Positions 37,317-50,776 of a stretch of DNA of 64,000 nucleotides are shown here, piece after piece. How positions within the stretch are numbered: position 1 is the first letter of the stretch; the number at the start of each line of letters is the position of its first letter. Below the pieces are notes generated by a model. It saw nothing but the letters and a program-made list of their open reading frames with translations. It did not search any database and had not been told where the DNA came from. Source of the DNA: Homalodisca vitripennis (taxonomy: Eukaryota; Arthropoda; Insecta; Hemiptera; Cicadellidae); the NCBI RefSeq assembly GCF_021130785.1, contig NC_060215.1, forward strand, positions 114,662,501-114,726,500, written 5' to 3'. A program made the translations under genes and the position numbers.

Positions 37317-38781
37317 CGATATCAAATGTCTGGATTAGTTTGTTAGACTTAAACAGTTATGAAGTACTCTGGAAGTAGGTTTATTGGCGTCTCATAAAGC
37401 ACGATTCACGGCTGTAATGAGAAGTTTGTAGCCTGTGTGGGAGTGCGTGGATAAGAGGCAATCACGGATCATGCCCTGCCCACTTTTCAGTATCACGTAT
37501 TACCGCAATTGTTTTGTCGCGCCCGGTCTTTACAAAATGTGCAATTTGCCCATCACATCTCATTAATAAATTTCGTTTAAGTTTTATGCACTGAAACAAA
37601 TGAGAGCGTTTACAGTTTACTATCGTAACACTTTTAGCATGTTTAATGTAGTCTTGGTATTCGTCTAAATTCAGGTATAACAGGGATAAAGTTAACATAT
37701 AACTAGGATGACAGATATGTGTACACTAACCGTTTGCTAGAATATAATTTCAGGAAAATCCACGTTATAATAATGTTGCTAGCCCTATATATAAGCCACA
37801 CAGACATATTAACAATGACATACATAATTTCTAATACAAATATCAAAGCTACAATGTTAAATATACTATCGTGTATATTGACAGAAAAGAATAATCCTAT
37901 CTGTATGTGCATTAATTAAAGAGTGTAATTCTTTTTAAATGCCTGAAAATATATTCCTCATATGAATAGCACAAAACGACGCAAGCATGCAAAATGTTTT
38001 AGAGAAAACTTATATGACTTGAAAAATTCGAAACTTGCAAAGAAAAGTTCAAACGACGAGATAGAGCAATTTTATTTGTGATATAACAAGGTTTTATTGA
38101 CTCTTAAAATACATGAATTAAAAATAAATAAAAACTTTAATAATTTTCCAGTGTTAATCAATTGGCATATGAAAAGTTTCATTATTTTAAAACCTAAATT
38201 TATTCGAGTTTAGTTAGGTTAAAACAAATAAATAATAGTTCACAAACATTGTAGTGGATTAGTAGTTATTTTTAATGGTTATTATTGGCTACGGATAATA
38301 TGAATCCTTTAATACTTACCTACAAGGTAAATTATTATTTATTTGAATTATTTTTGCATCTTAGTTAATTTTTATTTAACATGTAATAATACTATCTATC
38401 TTATAACTTAATACAGTCCCACGCAATAATTTTCCTAAATACAACCCATTTGACTATACATTATTTGAAAAAATAGCATTTCAATAAAACGGCTTTAGAT
38501 ATATACCCTATCTTATGTTATACATTTTCTTGAAAGATGTTACTTACGAGAAAATGATCTTTTGAATTCGCGACGGAAAAATGTAATGAAAACTTCACTG
38601 TACCGACCAGATAGTATTATGTCTTAGCAATAGGTAAACAGTAACAGAGTGCACCAATGCTTGAACCAATTTTTGACAGCAATGTTCGAAGCCTGAGTTT
38701 AATTGATCTTAATTATTATTACTGAAGAGGATAATATATCGCCTTTGAATCCAAGTAACTCACAATTTGGCAGGAATGCGT
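37317..38781. other. Unassigned AT-rich DNA
   Basis: Frames at minus 37462-37698 and at 37703-37919 (both strands) show no recognised domain. Confidence 0.4.
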
Positions 38782-38949
38782 TCAGTGTCTATTATTGAAG
38801 TTATCGCAAAATTTATGCACATCTGCGGCAACGCGAGCACGTCGAAGGCTGGGCTCAATTTGTTGGTTGATGTTCTCCATCGATTCTAGACGTTCGTTGA
38901 CCTCGGCCGGCTCTCCTCCTTCGCGGGTAGAACTTTGTGTGCTTCGCTT
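38782..38949 (-). CDS. Possible 3'-terminal coding exon or ORF fragment, unidentified
   Basis: The minus strand is open for 55 codons, from just after a TAG at 38950-38952 to TGA at 38782. It reads STREGGEPAEVNERLESMEN, then INQQIEPSLRRARVAADVHK and FCDNFNNRH. The composition (many Glu, Arg, Asn and Gln, amphipathic spacing), the raised GC and the CpG content contrast with the flanks and look like real protein, probably helical. The upstream tatag could be a splice acceptor, but the pyrimidine tract is poor. The only internal Met starts MENINQQ. I do not recognise the family. It could equally be a shred of a transposon protein. Confidence 0.35.
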   Translation of the reverse strand, partial: KRSTQSSTREGGEPAEVNERLESMENINQQIEPSLRRARVAADVHKFCDNFNNRH

Positions 38950-40800
38950 CTATAGTTTCGTTTCCAATTTATACACTGTTAAAATTTATCACCTCAAACT
39001 GATACTAGCTATGTTTCAATTAGAGGTAACTAAGCTATCTTAATATGAGACTCACGGAACATACATTAGCCTTATAAAAGGTTATATAGCCTATTCATGT
39101 TTGATAGATAAGAACTGTGATTCATATAACATATGTTTAACGCATAAATATTTATAGTTTAAAATGAGCATTTTAATATTTGAACAATTTCAATTAAAGT
39201 TATTTCTTTTATACAATTATTACTATTAAAATTTGAACTAATACAAGTCCAGGTAGTAGTACATATATCCTTTAATCCAGAACATCTATGGCACCAAACC
39301 TCCGGCATAAGAATTCCAAACGGCTTTATAACAAGTGCTTCAAAACTCTCTAACAATATTGAATTATGAGAATGTAACTAATTGAATAGAAGAGTGTAGC
39401 GTTATATTATAAAAAATATGGCAAAGAAAGACCTGAAAGATACTTCTCCAAATTGTACTAAATCTTGTAAGCAAAGAGACATGAATAACATTCAATCTTT
39501 TAATTCAAAAGGAAACCGTGTTAAAAATAATAACACGGTGTTCTCTAAAATTAAACTCCAATATCATAATAGGATTTTGGATAGCAATCAGTAATTGTTT
39601 GGGTATCGAAAATAGAACACAAAGTTTAGAGGATTGACACCTATCCTCTTCCTCAGGTAACAACTAACCTGGACACATAAGGTATAGATAGATACACACA
39701 TATCTAAGGAGTGAAACGTAAGATAATTCATTTGACAACAGAATATGTTTTAAATCAAAAATCCTTACATATATCTGATTGGTATATTATTAGGTTGCGA
39801 CTTCAGTTACGGCTTTTAACACTCCTCGTAGTGTATGACGTGTATTTTCTAGTGCTCGTTTTCTCTAACTATATTCCGTCTATTGTTTTTCTTATCTATT
39901 ACATTTAAATAATGGGTAACAAGAGGTCCCTTATTCTTCTTTATGTACATGTACCGCCATCACTAAAAACCAAACTTTCTCTGAGCTCTTGTTGAAATTG
40001 CAAGGAAGTAAAACATGCCAATACTTATGCTATGTTTCTTTTAGTTTGATAACCTGTTTAATCACTATCTGATCATAGATTTCAAGCAAATCTTTGGTTT
40101 GTCTCAATACAGGGTTGCTTTCCTTTGTTAATTATATTTACCCTGAGCTTCCGAATAAGAATGTGATGGTCAAGCCAGTATTTTGGTCCATACACTGTTA
40201 AGGGTGTTGAACTAACGTTATGTTCATCTTCTTCCTCCCCTTCGATTCCTGCGTGCTTATGATGTGGAATTGACAATTCATTCAATTTTTCTTGGGACAA
40301 GATTCATAAATATTCGGTGTTTATTCCTAAAATGTTTCTGGAGTTCGTGCCCGGTTCACTCCAGATAAGAAAGCCGTCAGCGTTTATTTCGTTATCACCA
40401 TCATTTTTGTTATTTACACCATTGTACCGTATGACTTTCCTGTTTGCCTAGGGTGGTGGTAATGGTTTTTGCTATTGCTTTTCATCTGTTGCTAACCAGA
40501 TGAAAATCTGACCTTGTTTTTTTTTCTATTTAGTTTTTGTATGCGTAAATGAGCATCCAACCACCGGTTACTCGATGATGCAAGGTGGTGTTCTTCCTAA
40601 AATGGAATCCCTTTCATTCCTTCCTTCTTTCCATGCCCGTGAATTTTCCTCAATCTTGGAAGGCTTGCGAAAGATCTTGCTCCTGTCTTCTCACAGTTAA
40701 AATAGTTAGTTATTTCAATATGGGAATTTTATTCTTTTCTTAGGTGCTTTCTTATTGGACTCATTGACAGCCTAATTAATTTGACGGGATCAAGAATATC
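38950..40800. other. Unassigned AT-rich DNA
   Basis: No gene is supported. A perfect 10-bp inverted repeat, ttttcatctg/cagatgaaaa, lies near 40479-40507. Several short frames have no domain. Confidence 0.4.
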
Positions 40801-41037
40801 CGACTTACTACTTGTTATCAAGCATTTGATAAGGCAGCAACCCCGTACCAGCCTGCAGCTATAGGATATGTACTACGCTTGTACGCTTTTTCGTCAGATA
40901 TGGCTTTAAAGATAGCCTCTAAACGCAAATGCCATCCAGACGTACCAGATATGCAATTTGTATCATTTCTCACTTAATGAATGCTATGTACAGGTGTACA
41001 GGGATCAGTACTAGCATCTGTTTCCGACCGGCGGTAA
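40801..41037 (+). pseudogene. Probable Jockey-like LINE reverse transcriptase relic
   Basis: One frame from 40801 reads RLTTCYQAFDKAATP, resembling RT motif A of Jockey-type LINEs (TTAVFLDVSQAFDKV). After two adjacent stops (40975-40980) it continues in the same frame with LCTGVQGSVLASVS, resembling motif B (AGVPQGSVLAPLL). The distance between the two motifs is about 53 codons, normal for this family. No endonuclease or YADD box was found around it, so it is a short or very decayed fragment. Confidence 0.45.
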
Positions 41038-44000
41038 ATTCCAAGAGTCTTGGTCAATTCCAATGAATGTTTCCATAGCATTTCAGAGAAAATGTTAATA
41101 AAAATAAGTTTTACATTTGTTTGAACCAAACGCAGTGTTTTAGCCTCTTATCTAAGCTACCAAAATTAGGAATACACCTACTTTAAAAATTGGAGAATGT
41201 GCCTCTAATGTAATTGCTTGTTACCACCGAATGGAATTTAAATATTTTTATTTTAAAGTCCTGAGGGGAACCAAGCAAGTGGACATTCAATTGTATATTT
41301 ATATAAAAATCTCGATTTCTTTGCAACAGCTTTAAATGAGCGCTTAAAACGTTGCGATCATGCTCATAATGGTTGGGCACATAATGGAAATTTGGGTTCT
41401 ATACGATCTTCAGTTCATGATAGTAGTTACGGCCGCAGGTTGTGCCTACAGACTTATCTGGGTTTAACATTTCTGGTTTGTAGCTTAACAGATTTAAATA
41501 CTTGCATAAATTATCACCTCTCGATGTTAAAACACGGCTCAGTTTTGATTAATCGAAAAGCAAGATGATATGTCTCAGAATGCCTTTACTCGTGATGGCG
41601 GAGAGGATATATTTATAAAGCATCTATTGGAGAAGTGTTATGATGGATAAATTTCGTAATAGTTGGAGGGTTTCTACAGTAGGTACAGTCGTAATGTCTT
41701 TGACGCAACTGCATGGTACATCTGCTCTTTACGGGATCTCGGATTGGGTTCACGTTTAATTCGTTCGTGGTAGAGTCAAGTTCCTCCTAACAAAAATAAA
41801 TCCGTGAAGATATTTGGATGCCCAGTGTCAAGGTAGTTGCCGTGTGTGACAGACTGTGGCTTGTGTGGTTCTGAGTTGCTGCTGCACAAAAGATGTCACG
41901 TCAAAAAGTGCAGTATGTGACATGGTAGCTGCTGTATATATAATCATTTTGGACTGAGACACAGGAGTACTTGCTCGACGATGAAGAGCAGCGTAAGCAT
42001 AGTTCGTTCTATAAAAGAGGATGTGCCATATGTCATTGAGGTAGAAAGTGGATATTGAGAGGTTAGAATGGGTTATCCTGGAAAAAATTACAAAATATCG
42101 ACATATCTAATCATTAAGGCAGACGCTGCTGAAAAGTACAATGATCAGGCTAATATCATCAACTCCTTGCGCACAAACTTGTATTACTGTAGTTAATTTA
42201 GAAGGTGGATTTCTTTGTTAAGTTGGGTCTAAAAGTTTGGGTGTTTAGGGGAATTAACACAAGGGTTCTTCGAAGCAACTGCATCAACTCAACTTCCGTA
42301 GTTAGAATGTTATAACAACCAGAGGCCCCGGGGCTCACAGCAGGGGTCAACACTCACTTAGAATACTAGGTGTTATGTATTAAAGTTAATTGTAATTTTC
42401 CTTTCTTTTGTATTTATCAACTCCGTTTATATATTGTTGGTAATGTAAAAGACTTTTGGCAATGCATTATAATCCTGTAATAAAACCACTGTGGAGTGTG
42501 ATCCCGTTGAAGTACACCTGATGAGACAATGAGAACACTTCTTCACCTACATTGTACTATATTTTGTATTCTACGTGTCTCTAATGTCGAAACCATGTAA
42601 AGTGATCATTTTGAGCTTCTGCGTTGCCGATTTATTTCTGTTCAGACGAACATGACTCCAGATTCCAAGTCTGTGACAGCGTCAGATTCCATATTCTGCT
42701 CTAAGAGAAACGTGAACTAGATTAAAATTCAAAATTCGCATTGAATCAACCCTTCCCACCATAGGTACTTAATGTGTAGAATACTAAAGTATTAAAAAAT
42801 TAGGGTTGAGCTTAAATTCTGAAATCTATAAACGTTAAACTTACTTTAGAAATATACCAAATCCAATTTATCAACATGTGCAATTAATAATTGTATATTT
42901 AAGTTGTCAACTTTTAAAAAATTGAACAGTAAAAGCGCACGACCAGAGCATATTTAATGTTAATTGTCCAATGCAATGTTGGTGCCTATGTCGGAGACTG
43001 CATTTCACGTCATCCAAAGTTAGCAGTTAATAGTTACAAGTTATAGCGTTCTACACGGTAGCAGGGTCTTGCAGTACTAGTTACTCTAGCGCAAATAAGT
43101 CTCGTTGGATACTGACGAAGGACGCTTTATCCTCAATATTGTTGTAAATAAGTGGTATGATTATCTCTTTAAGTCGTAAATTTTATGCCTTGTTGAATGG
43201 TAAGAATAAGACAACTTACCCAATGTAAGTGACTAACATCCGAGACAGTTTTTGAAAATTGTTTTGAATTTAAAGTATGATACTGAGGAAGGTTACGTCA
43301 CTTGCTCGTCTTGTTCCTGACGCGGAGTTAGGGTTTGACTGGGAGCGAAAGAAGTATGACTGATGTTATCATTGGCAGTTAGATGATGTGGTAACTGGAA
43401 ACATTTGACCACCTAAACTCTACGTGGTATAGTAGATACAAATCTTCCATAGTCAATTGATTAAACAAAGCTTACCTGCGTTCGTAGTCCTTATAATTAA
43501 ATTCTTTTTTAGAAGTGTGTTTAATCCTTTTCATTTATTTCATCAGTAATATAAAAATAAATTTAAATATTAAACGAAATAATGGTGAATAGCTGAGAAT
43601 AAATTATTGCGCTGCTCAAAGACTTGTGTTAGAAACACAAAGAGGTAGTAACAGGCTAGATGTGATTGTTGTTACACCTAAAGGAAACAGGATTAAAGGC
43701 GTTACTAATAGATACAATCAAATTTAACTCTAGCAAAGCTTTTTTCATCACTAGATAAGGTATATAACATAAAATAACAGAAAAATACCGATGTTACAAT
43801 TTTACTATTAAGGTATTATTAAATCTTACCATTAAAACGATAGAAAAGATACTGTTATTTATTATACTCAACGATTCAATTTTGTATCAAAAATAACGTA
43901 AATATTTGACCAGATTTTCAGTTCATTACCAGTTATACGATTCAAATAATTTGCTAATTAACGATTTGGAAAGAATATTTAAAACTACTACTAATAATTG

Positions 44001-44684
44001 TAGTTCAAGAAAGTAAAACCATATTTATTTATCAATAACATGAAAACGTATATTAGATATTACGTCACCTTCATTTCATAAGAAGAGTTGATCTGAAACA
44101 AAGGACACACCTTTCTACATTCCAGAATACATGAAATGAATACATTGGATTACGTTTTCTATGTTAATTACGATGAGCTAGTTCATAAGATTTAACTAGA
44201 TGCTTAAACATGCATAGCACACTGTGTTACATGTTCAAACATAAACATATTTTACTCTTTATTTATAACTTAAAAAACCCTACCATAATGTCAAACAACC
44301 TGGAGTGTGATTTGGAAAATGAATTATATCTGTATTAAGCTGTACATAATTAAATTGGTTATTAATTAACATATTTCGTTCTTAATACGATTGAGGTGAA
44401 CTTCTCTTCTACGAAAACATTTTACATTTAATGTGGGTACAGTAGTTTAAGCACTGAATAACATGGTAACTTATTGTTAATCGTTGCTTACATAAACGTT
44501 TGTGCTAATGTGTTAATGAGATGTACACAACAGTGTACCCTCAGTGAGCTATAATGTTCCTTGCTTCTGTTTAAATATATTTCCCAACCGGTTCAACCAA
44601 TTAACCTCAGAGCTCTCGAATACGTCGTTCCTCAACTGTATTAACAGTGTAAAAGGTTTTACCATGAAACATAAATAACTCCAG
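41038..44684. other. Unassigned AT-rich DNA
   Basis: No gene is supported. The minus frame 41183-41380 (65 codons) lacks a recognisable domain. Confidence 0.45.
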
Positions 44685-44855
44685 TTATATAGGCTGAGGA
44701 AAGCAAATCCTTCCATGATCACGTGCTTGCATACCAGCGATCATGCATGCATTCATGGCATGTTCAGCATAGCGCAGCATACCAAACATACCACCACCTG
44801 GTGATACGGCCGTGATGAGCCGTAGACATTCCAATTCCAACAATGCCTTTTCCTT
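44685..44855 (-). CDS. Short coding-like frame, unidentified
   Basis: The minus strand is open for 56 codons, from after TAA (44856-44858) to TAA at 44685. It reads KALLELECLRLITAVSPGGG, then MFGMLRYAEHAMNACMIAGM and QARDHGRICFPQPI. The mixed composition, the GGG loop and the two amphipathic helices look like a folded protein. GC is higher than in the flanks. A possible donor (gctg|gtatgc) lies inside it, so the true exon may end earlier. No family is recognised. Confidence 0.35.
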   Translation of the reverse strand, partial: KEKALLELECLRLITAVSPGGGMFGMLRYAEHAMNACMIAGMQARDHGRICFPQPI

Positions 44856-45778
44856 TTAAGTTTACCGCCGTAGTTTACTACTTTTAAAATACGTCCTAAC
44901 CGTGCCTAAATCTTGTTTCGCATATTACTTCTGTAACTCGACCCCAATAAATCGGTCGATAACTTTCCATAACTTTTAGAACTCTACGAAACCTACACAA
45001 GTTTCATCTTGAAGATTGTTTTAAATTGTTATGGCAATGAATCATGATAACCAGTTTCTTTTGTTATTCATGTTGTTTCTCTTATTCATTTGGTACTCTT
45101 GAATAAGTTCACGAAAAGAAACTAATTTAACATGTATAACATCCTCGTTTTCCCCTAATGCGCAAATTATAGTTACTTTTACCGATTTAAGAGTATTTTT
45201 TTCTATTTTTATTATTTAATTAGCGCAGTACAATATATCTCATCATGTTCTTGTTAGAACTATTGTCACTCTAACTACATACAGCTATGAAGTGTGTTTA
45301 CCATTTTTTTTTAATCAAAGACAAAGAATAAACGTATATTTTTGATTAAGTGAAAGGCACAAAATTATATTATTTTCCAATTTTTACATGTTACAACTGT
45401 AATTTTATTCAGTTCTGCGTTTTTTAACACATGTCCTGTTAGATATATAATTTCTATTACACAAATATAATCTGCGTGTATTCCCCGCGTTATAAAACCA
45501 CACAAATAAAACCTAGACAACGTCATTGTGGCCACTGAAAATTATTTTGATCTTTATCCATTGCGCACGCCCTATTTAACAATAGAGGTATATGTTTACG
45601 TCGTAACCTATTTTCTTTTAGAAATGTACAATTGTAAAGAGTGAATTTAAAAAGTTATGAACACAATAGGATTAGATCTTAATTTAATAATTAGCCTATT
45701 GTAATAGAGTGCATGGTCGTGGCATTGACATCACGAGCATGCAGCAACAATAGGCACTTTGTTCCTGCCACCAGACTG
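44856..45778. other. Unassigned AT-rich DNA
   Basis: Nothing recognised in this stretch. Confidence 0.5.
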
Positions 45779-45814
45779 TTATCAGCTGTTATCGAATATT
45801 TATCAGCTGTTATC
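45779..45814. promoter_or_regulatory. Paired GATA/E-box composite motif
   Basis: The 15-mer ttatcagctgttatc occurs twice, at 45779-45793 and 45800-45814, 21 bp apart. Each copy holds an E-box (CAGCTG) flanked by two TTATC words (GATA sites on the other strand). Twenty-one base pairs is two helical turns. This could be an enhancer element; the functional reading is an inference. Confidence 0.35.
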
Positions 45815-45986
45815 TCTGCGCTGATATGCAGAAGCAGTGACAGAACAGGACTGATGAATCACTTAGCAGTGGAGTAGTAGTGGCTGCGAAATAAAGTAGG
45901 GTACGTGGATTATCTCGAGTACATGTAGCGTATTGTGGTGTGATTTTATTTGATGAGAATGGGTAGTTGTTCGGTTAGAAGCCCAG

Positions 45987-46005
45987 CACGTATATCGTAT
46001 ACGTG
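45987..46005. repeat. 19-bp palindrome
   Basis: cacgtata and tatacgtg form perfect 8-bp arms around tcg. It lies in the same GC-richer patch as the GATA/E-box pair. Confidence 0.7.
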
Positions 46006-49000
46006 TCCCACCAGTTGCACATACCCCATCAGTGGGCTAGGTGGGTTACGTACTACCGCTACACGACTCGAATATTGTCGAAGAATCCTACAATCTGATT
46101 GGCAAAAATCTTATCATTACCAGTAAAGGTGGTAAGTTTAATTAATCAACGTAAAACAATTTCGATTGTTGTAAATAATTCTTTTGTAAAGTCGTGCCAG
46201 CATCTTTGATCATTACTTTAATTTCTTCGCAAAGCACCCTAGAAAAAAACTTAAAATACTTTCATTTACAACCGTTTCCCTGTATATTATTGGTTTTTAG
46301 TTATTTATCTTCAACAATAGCTTTATCATGTTAATAATAAAATAGAACACTTGTTAACATGTTTTATGATATTATTCTTGTTTTTACATTTAAACCACGA
46401 ATAATGTTTCAGGTTAAAAGGGAGGAAAATAAAAGCACAACAATTTATAGTTGAAGGCTCTCCTCAGTATGTATCTGGCGAATAAGCTTAGAGGTACCAT
46501 ATGAATAATAAACCCGCCATGAAGTGTGGCTAGGCTAGGGTAGTTATTTTGCCAGTGTCGCGCTCTAAATGCTAATAATAATAGTTTATAGAATATGACA
46601 GCCGTTTCGATGGGGAAATCGGTTGAATATCTGGGAGTAGATTTAATAACCGCATGTGCTCGGCTGAAAGTGTCCTTGTTTATATGTTTTAGAAATACCC
46701 TTAGTATCTGACTAGTGTACCTTGACTATCATTTCCAGGCTATTGTTATGTAGTTATTGGGTTAAAGCGCTAGTACCTTAATTAGAGGATTGCCTAATGG
46801 TGCATTTTAGTTTACTTATCTATAAAGGCAGTTTCAACAGGATCGGAACATACCACGTAGAGTTTACTCAGGTATTCTTGAGAAGTTCCCATAACCTACC
46901 GAGGGAACATTCCGTTTTGTTATATACACTTTTAATGCCTTCATAATCGAATACATATCTTAGCTACTGACCGGTGGTGTTTCCTGGTTTGGTATTGACA
47001 CATCGTATATAAACTATACACAACTGATCCGTCAAAACTAGCAGTTGATAACTGCACTAATATACTGTATTAGTATTACAAATTAAGATTTGGAGTAATC
47101 AAAGAGAATTTAATTTAACCCAGTCCGGTCCAAAACAAAAATGGCTGCTGAAGATACACGGCATATTGGACCTTTGTAGACTGGTTCCTTATCTTAAACA
47201 ACTTCGACATGCATATTTTTGGCTGAGCCAAAACCTTGAAAAAAAAAGAATCATTGACATACTTTTATCCCTTGTTTTGTTACCCATGTAACGAATCCAA
47301 CCATCGAATTTTAGGCTGTACCTCCTGCGGGATTAAATAGTAGGCTATAGGTAAATACTATTTCACCAGATCTGAACATTCATTTCCCATTTTGTTACAC
47401 AGGGGAGGAGGTGGTACATAATGCATTCTAAGTCTTTACTAAAATAAGTGCGATGGATCAAATTGTGTACATCATAATAAAGTTTATGTGTGAATGCACG
47501 AGTATCCGACCGTCATTACTTCTTTAGCTTCGGGATGGTCAGATTTTGGTATTTAAATACAATATGTGAACCAATAGAAACCATTATTTCTCTTAATTGG
47601 TGTAAATGTGAATTATTTACATTATTTACACATTAGACTCGGCAGCATGATCCGGACATGAACCTAATGAGATAAGACTACTGACGAAGCAAGTGTTACC
47701 ACCTTGGTGATCGTAACATATTATAATCCTTAGCGAAGCCGAATATTTCACCTTGAAATCATGATGCCTTAAACTAATCTTTATTGACCACATATCAACG
47801 TCGTGGAAAAAATATGTATTTCCAATACGGTGCAGAGACTGACGGTATGTACCTGACCAGTATGTGGGTGTACCGTCATGAAACTTTTACATATGGTTGT
47901 CGGTAAACTGATTTATATCAAACTCATGAGGCTGTAATTTCTGCGCTTCCGTAGCTAATTTAGTAAATTCCTAATAGTGCGTCGAGGCTGAAATGAGAGA
48001 AATTGGTGCTGAAAGTTATACTTAGTAAATTGTAGACTGTAATAAATAAAATAAGTAAGATCTTTATTTACAAGCGGACTTCATACAGTGTTGTTATACG
48101 AAATAATTAACTAATGTCAAAATATTGAATAAATACAATAATTATTAAAGCAATATAATATCATACAATTACATTGATACTCTGATGATTTACGTAACAC
48201 TTTATACCTCTTGGCATAATCACCATGAGTTCAATGAGTTTTTATTTTAATTTTAAACGTTTACAGTTAAAATACCTAAGCACCTCTGCTGCTGTGGAGG
48301 CCATAATTACTCTAGCCTAATAAGAAAAATGTTTAACCTAATGTACGTTTACGACCTTATTTTTAGTCTTAGATTTATGGGACGAGTCTTATTTAAAAAA
48401 TATACGTATAACGTATCTAAACGGATTTTTAATGTTCTTAATATTTTTATAAAAAACATGTTCAAAAGAAAATCAAAAAGCTTCTTTGTACTTTGTTATT
48501 TATATATTAAAAATGTATAATTTTTACAAAAAAAAGCTATTAGATACGCATTGATAAGATCTTAAAAATGATACACTGCCATAACAAATAAGGGCGTGAA
48601 AGTGCATTAGGTATTAGGTTTAATTTTTTTCTAACGGGGGAAACCTCATGGGCATTTTGCATCAGAATTTTCATAACTATATAATAATAACTATAGCAAA
48701 GAATCTTAAACAGGATATTGCACAGTATATGTTTTATCCTAATATCAACCGTAAAAACGTAAGACTATTTTGTCATTTATTTGCTCGTTATCAAACTCGT
48801 TATCAAGCCAGCCATGAGTAAAATACGAGTAAATCACATGTCATAACAAAGTAATATTTTGTAGTTTACAGCAAAATGTTGTTTATACGATATTTTCTTC
48901 TATAATTTTATGCTAACTTTTACTTTTGCTTCATTGACTTTTACTGTAGCATAAAACATCATGCGTATGTATCTACAACGTATATTCACTTTATTACGAC

Positions 49001-50621
49001 ATTAATTATATTTAAAGTTATGTCGATTTTAAATGTAGTAGTATATTATCTATAAATAAATGTTACGACTCTTAATGCTTATTTCTTAGTTATATATTCC
49101 ATATACCGCGTGTACTCAAGTCAATATGGTCACTTATATGAAAAAACGAATGTACAGTACATGCTTAAAATATAAGGCCAGTAGATTGTGTAAATTAATG
49201 TTTCACTTTTACAAATACGTAAAAGTGTGCACACAAATTTTACAGTAAAATTATTATTGTCCTTTGGATTATTGCAAAGCAAGCAACCCTTAAAATGTAC
49301 GAATTGAAATTTTACTATTTTTCCTTTGCCGGTAGTAGAAGTCAGTATTAACACAGCAATGCGATTTTGTCATGAGAATGAGCTAGTTGTTAATGAGACA
49401 AAATCTAAACTACTCTTAAGAATTCACTATTAACGGCTGACCTTCAAAATGTCGCTTCTGGCAAATATCTCATAACAACGTTGAAGGTCTTTTACTTTTG
49501 GACCGTTCCTTTATCGACAAAGGACAGTTAGTCTATCTATAGTCATAATATATGATTTTATGAGTATAGATTTAAGTTTTCCTGATTAAAAAGGTCAATC
49601 TTAATAATATTAGCACTTACCCGCGAGTTTGCTCGCAATTTCTCGGCAAAAATATGGGTATTTGCTTGAATAGTTCTTTTAAGTTTTTGGAGGAACCCCA
49701 CAATTTAAGTAGACAGCTTTCTTAATGAAGGCACGTAAGTTGTAATACAATTAAGACCTTTGATATTTTTGAATCAGGTACATATTTTTCAGTATTCATG
49801 GGAGAGAACAATAATAATGATATACGAATGTATAACTTAAACAGATTTCCCATCAGCTGTCAATTAGGAAATTTTTAAGTCCTGACAAAAAATTAAAATT
49901 TTAATAGGAGGTATACATATTAATTTTATATTCAAACCATCTTGTTGTATGGACTTTAAAATTAGCTGATCCTTGTAAGATTTAAAAACGTTTTATACTT
50001 AAATTAAGTTTTAAATAAAAAAAATCACTTATAGGTGGAGGTAATTTTCAAAATTAGGAATTTTGACGAACAAATAATTGGTTCGTTATAATTGTTCTAA
50101 ATTTTAAAATTTGATTGTATTTTACAATACAATGTAATAAAATTACAGGTATGTACACAAACATACTTTTAACTGAAAAGCGTACTACAGTAAAAAATAT
50201 CTATTTTCAGAAACATTAGAGAGCTTTCTTCATGAGGAGTAGAGTGAAAAATCTTAACTTCCGGCTGTGCATTACTCAATAATAGACTAACATAGGTGCT
50301 AACTTTCTTCACTGCACTTTAAATGGTTTTCAAGAAACGTGTGGAAAAGCCAACATAAGTGTACAATAAAAACATCAAAAGACAAAAACTGTTCAAATTC
50401 TCCTGAATTTACTAATAATATTTGTAATAATATTTAACGATTGGTTAAATTCCTTACAAATATATTACGCCTACTTTGCGGGTTATTCGGTGTGCTGCCT
50501 TTTTTATAGCCTACGTATTCAATTTTGGAAAGTGTGGATATCTGTTAACGTGATACAGTACAGTACATGCTCTTGCTTCCCAATAACTATTCGCTGTGCT
50601 GTCGTATTTCTTTGGTTCATG
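46006..50621. other. Unassigned AT-rich DNA
   Basis: No gene, RNA or named repeat is supported in about 4.6 kb. A hairpin with gtgtaaat/atttacac arms lies near 47600-47632. Confidence 0.45.
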
Positions 50622-50630
50622 GTTCAGTCT

Positions 50631-50776
50631 TTTTTTCGAGAGGGGGAATTTCCCATTGGGTCCGCACAATGGGGGTATGTGGTGATTCCACTAAAAAAAT
50701 TCCTCTATAATTCTACTCATCTTCATCTTGGTACCACCTTTCAGTATTTCTGCAAGGTGAGAGGACAGTCATCTGC
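50631..50776 (-). other. R1-type element 3' UTR
   Basis: About 145 bp lies between the ORF2 stop and the 3' A-run next to the target-site duplication. It contains the words tgcggacccaatgggaaatt on the minus strand. No further coding is present. Confidence 0.6.

Noticed and set aside
38795..39043. + strand 82-codon frame over the 38.8-kb GC patch
   Set aside because: It overlaps the more protein-like minus frame 38782-38949 and looks like its shadow.
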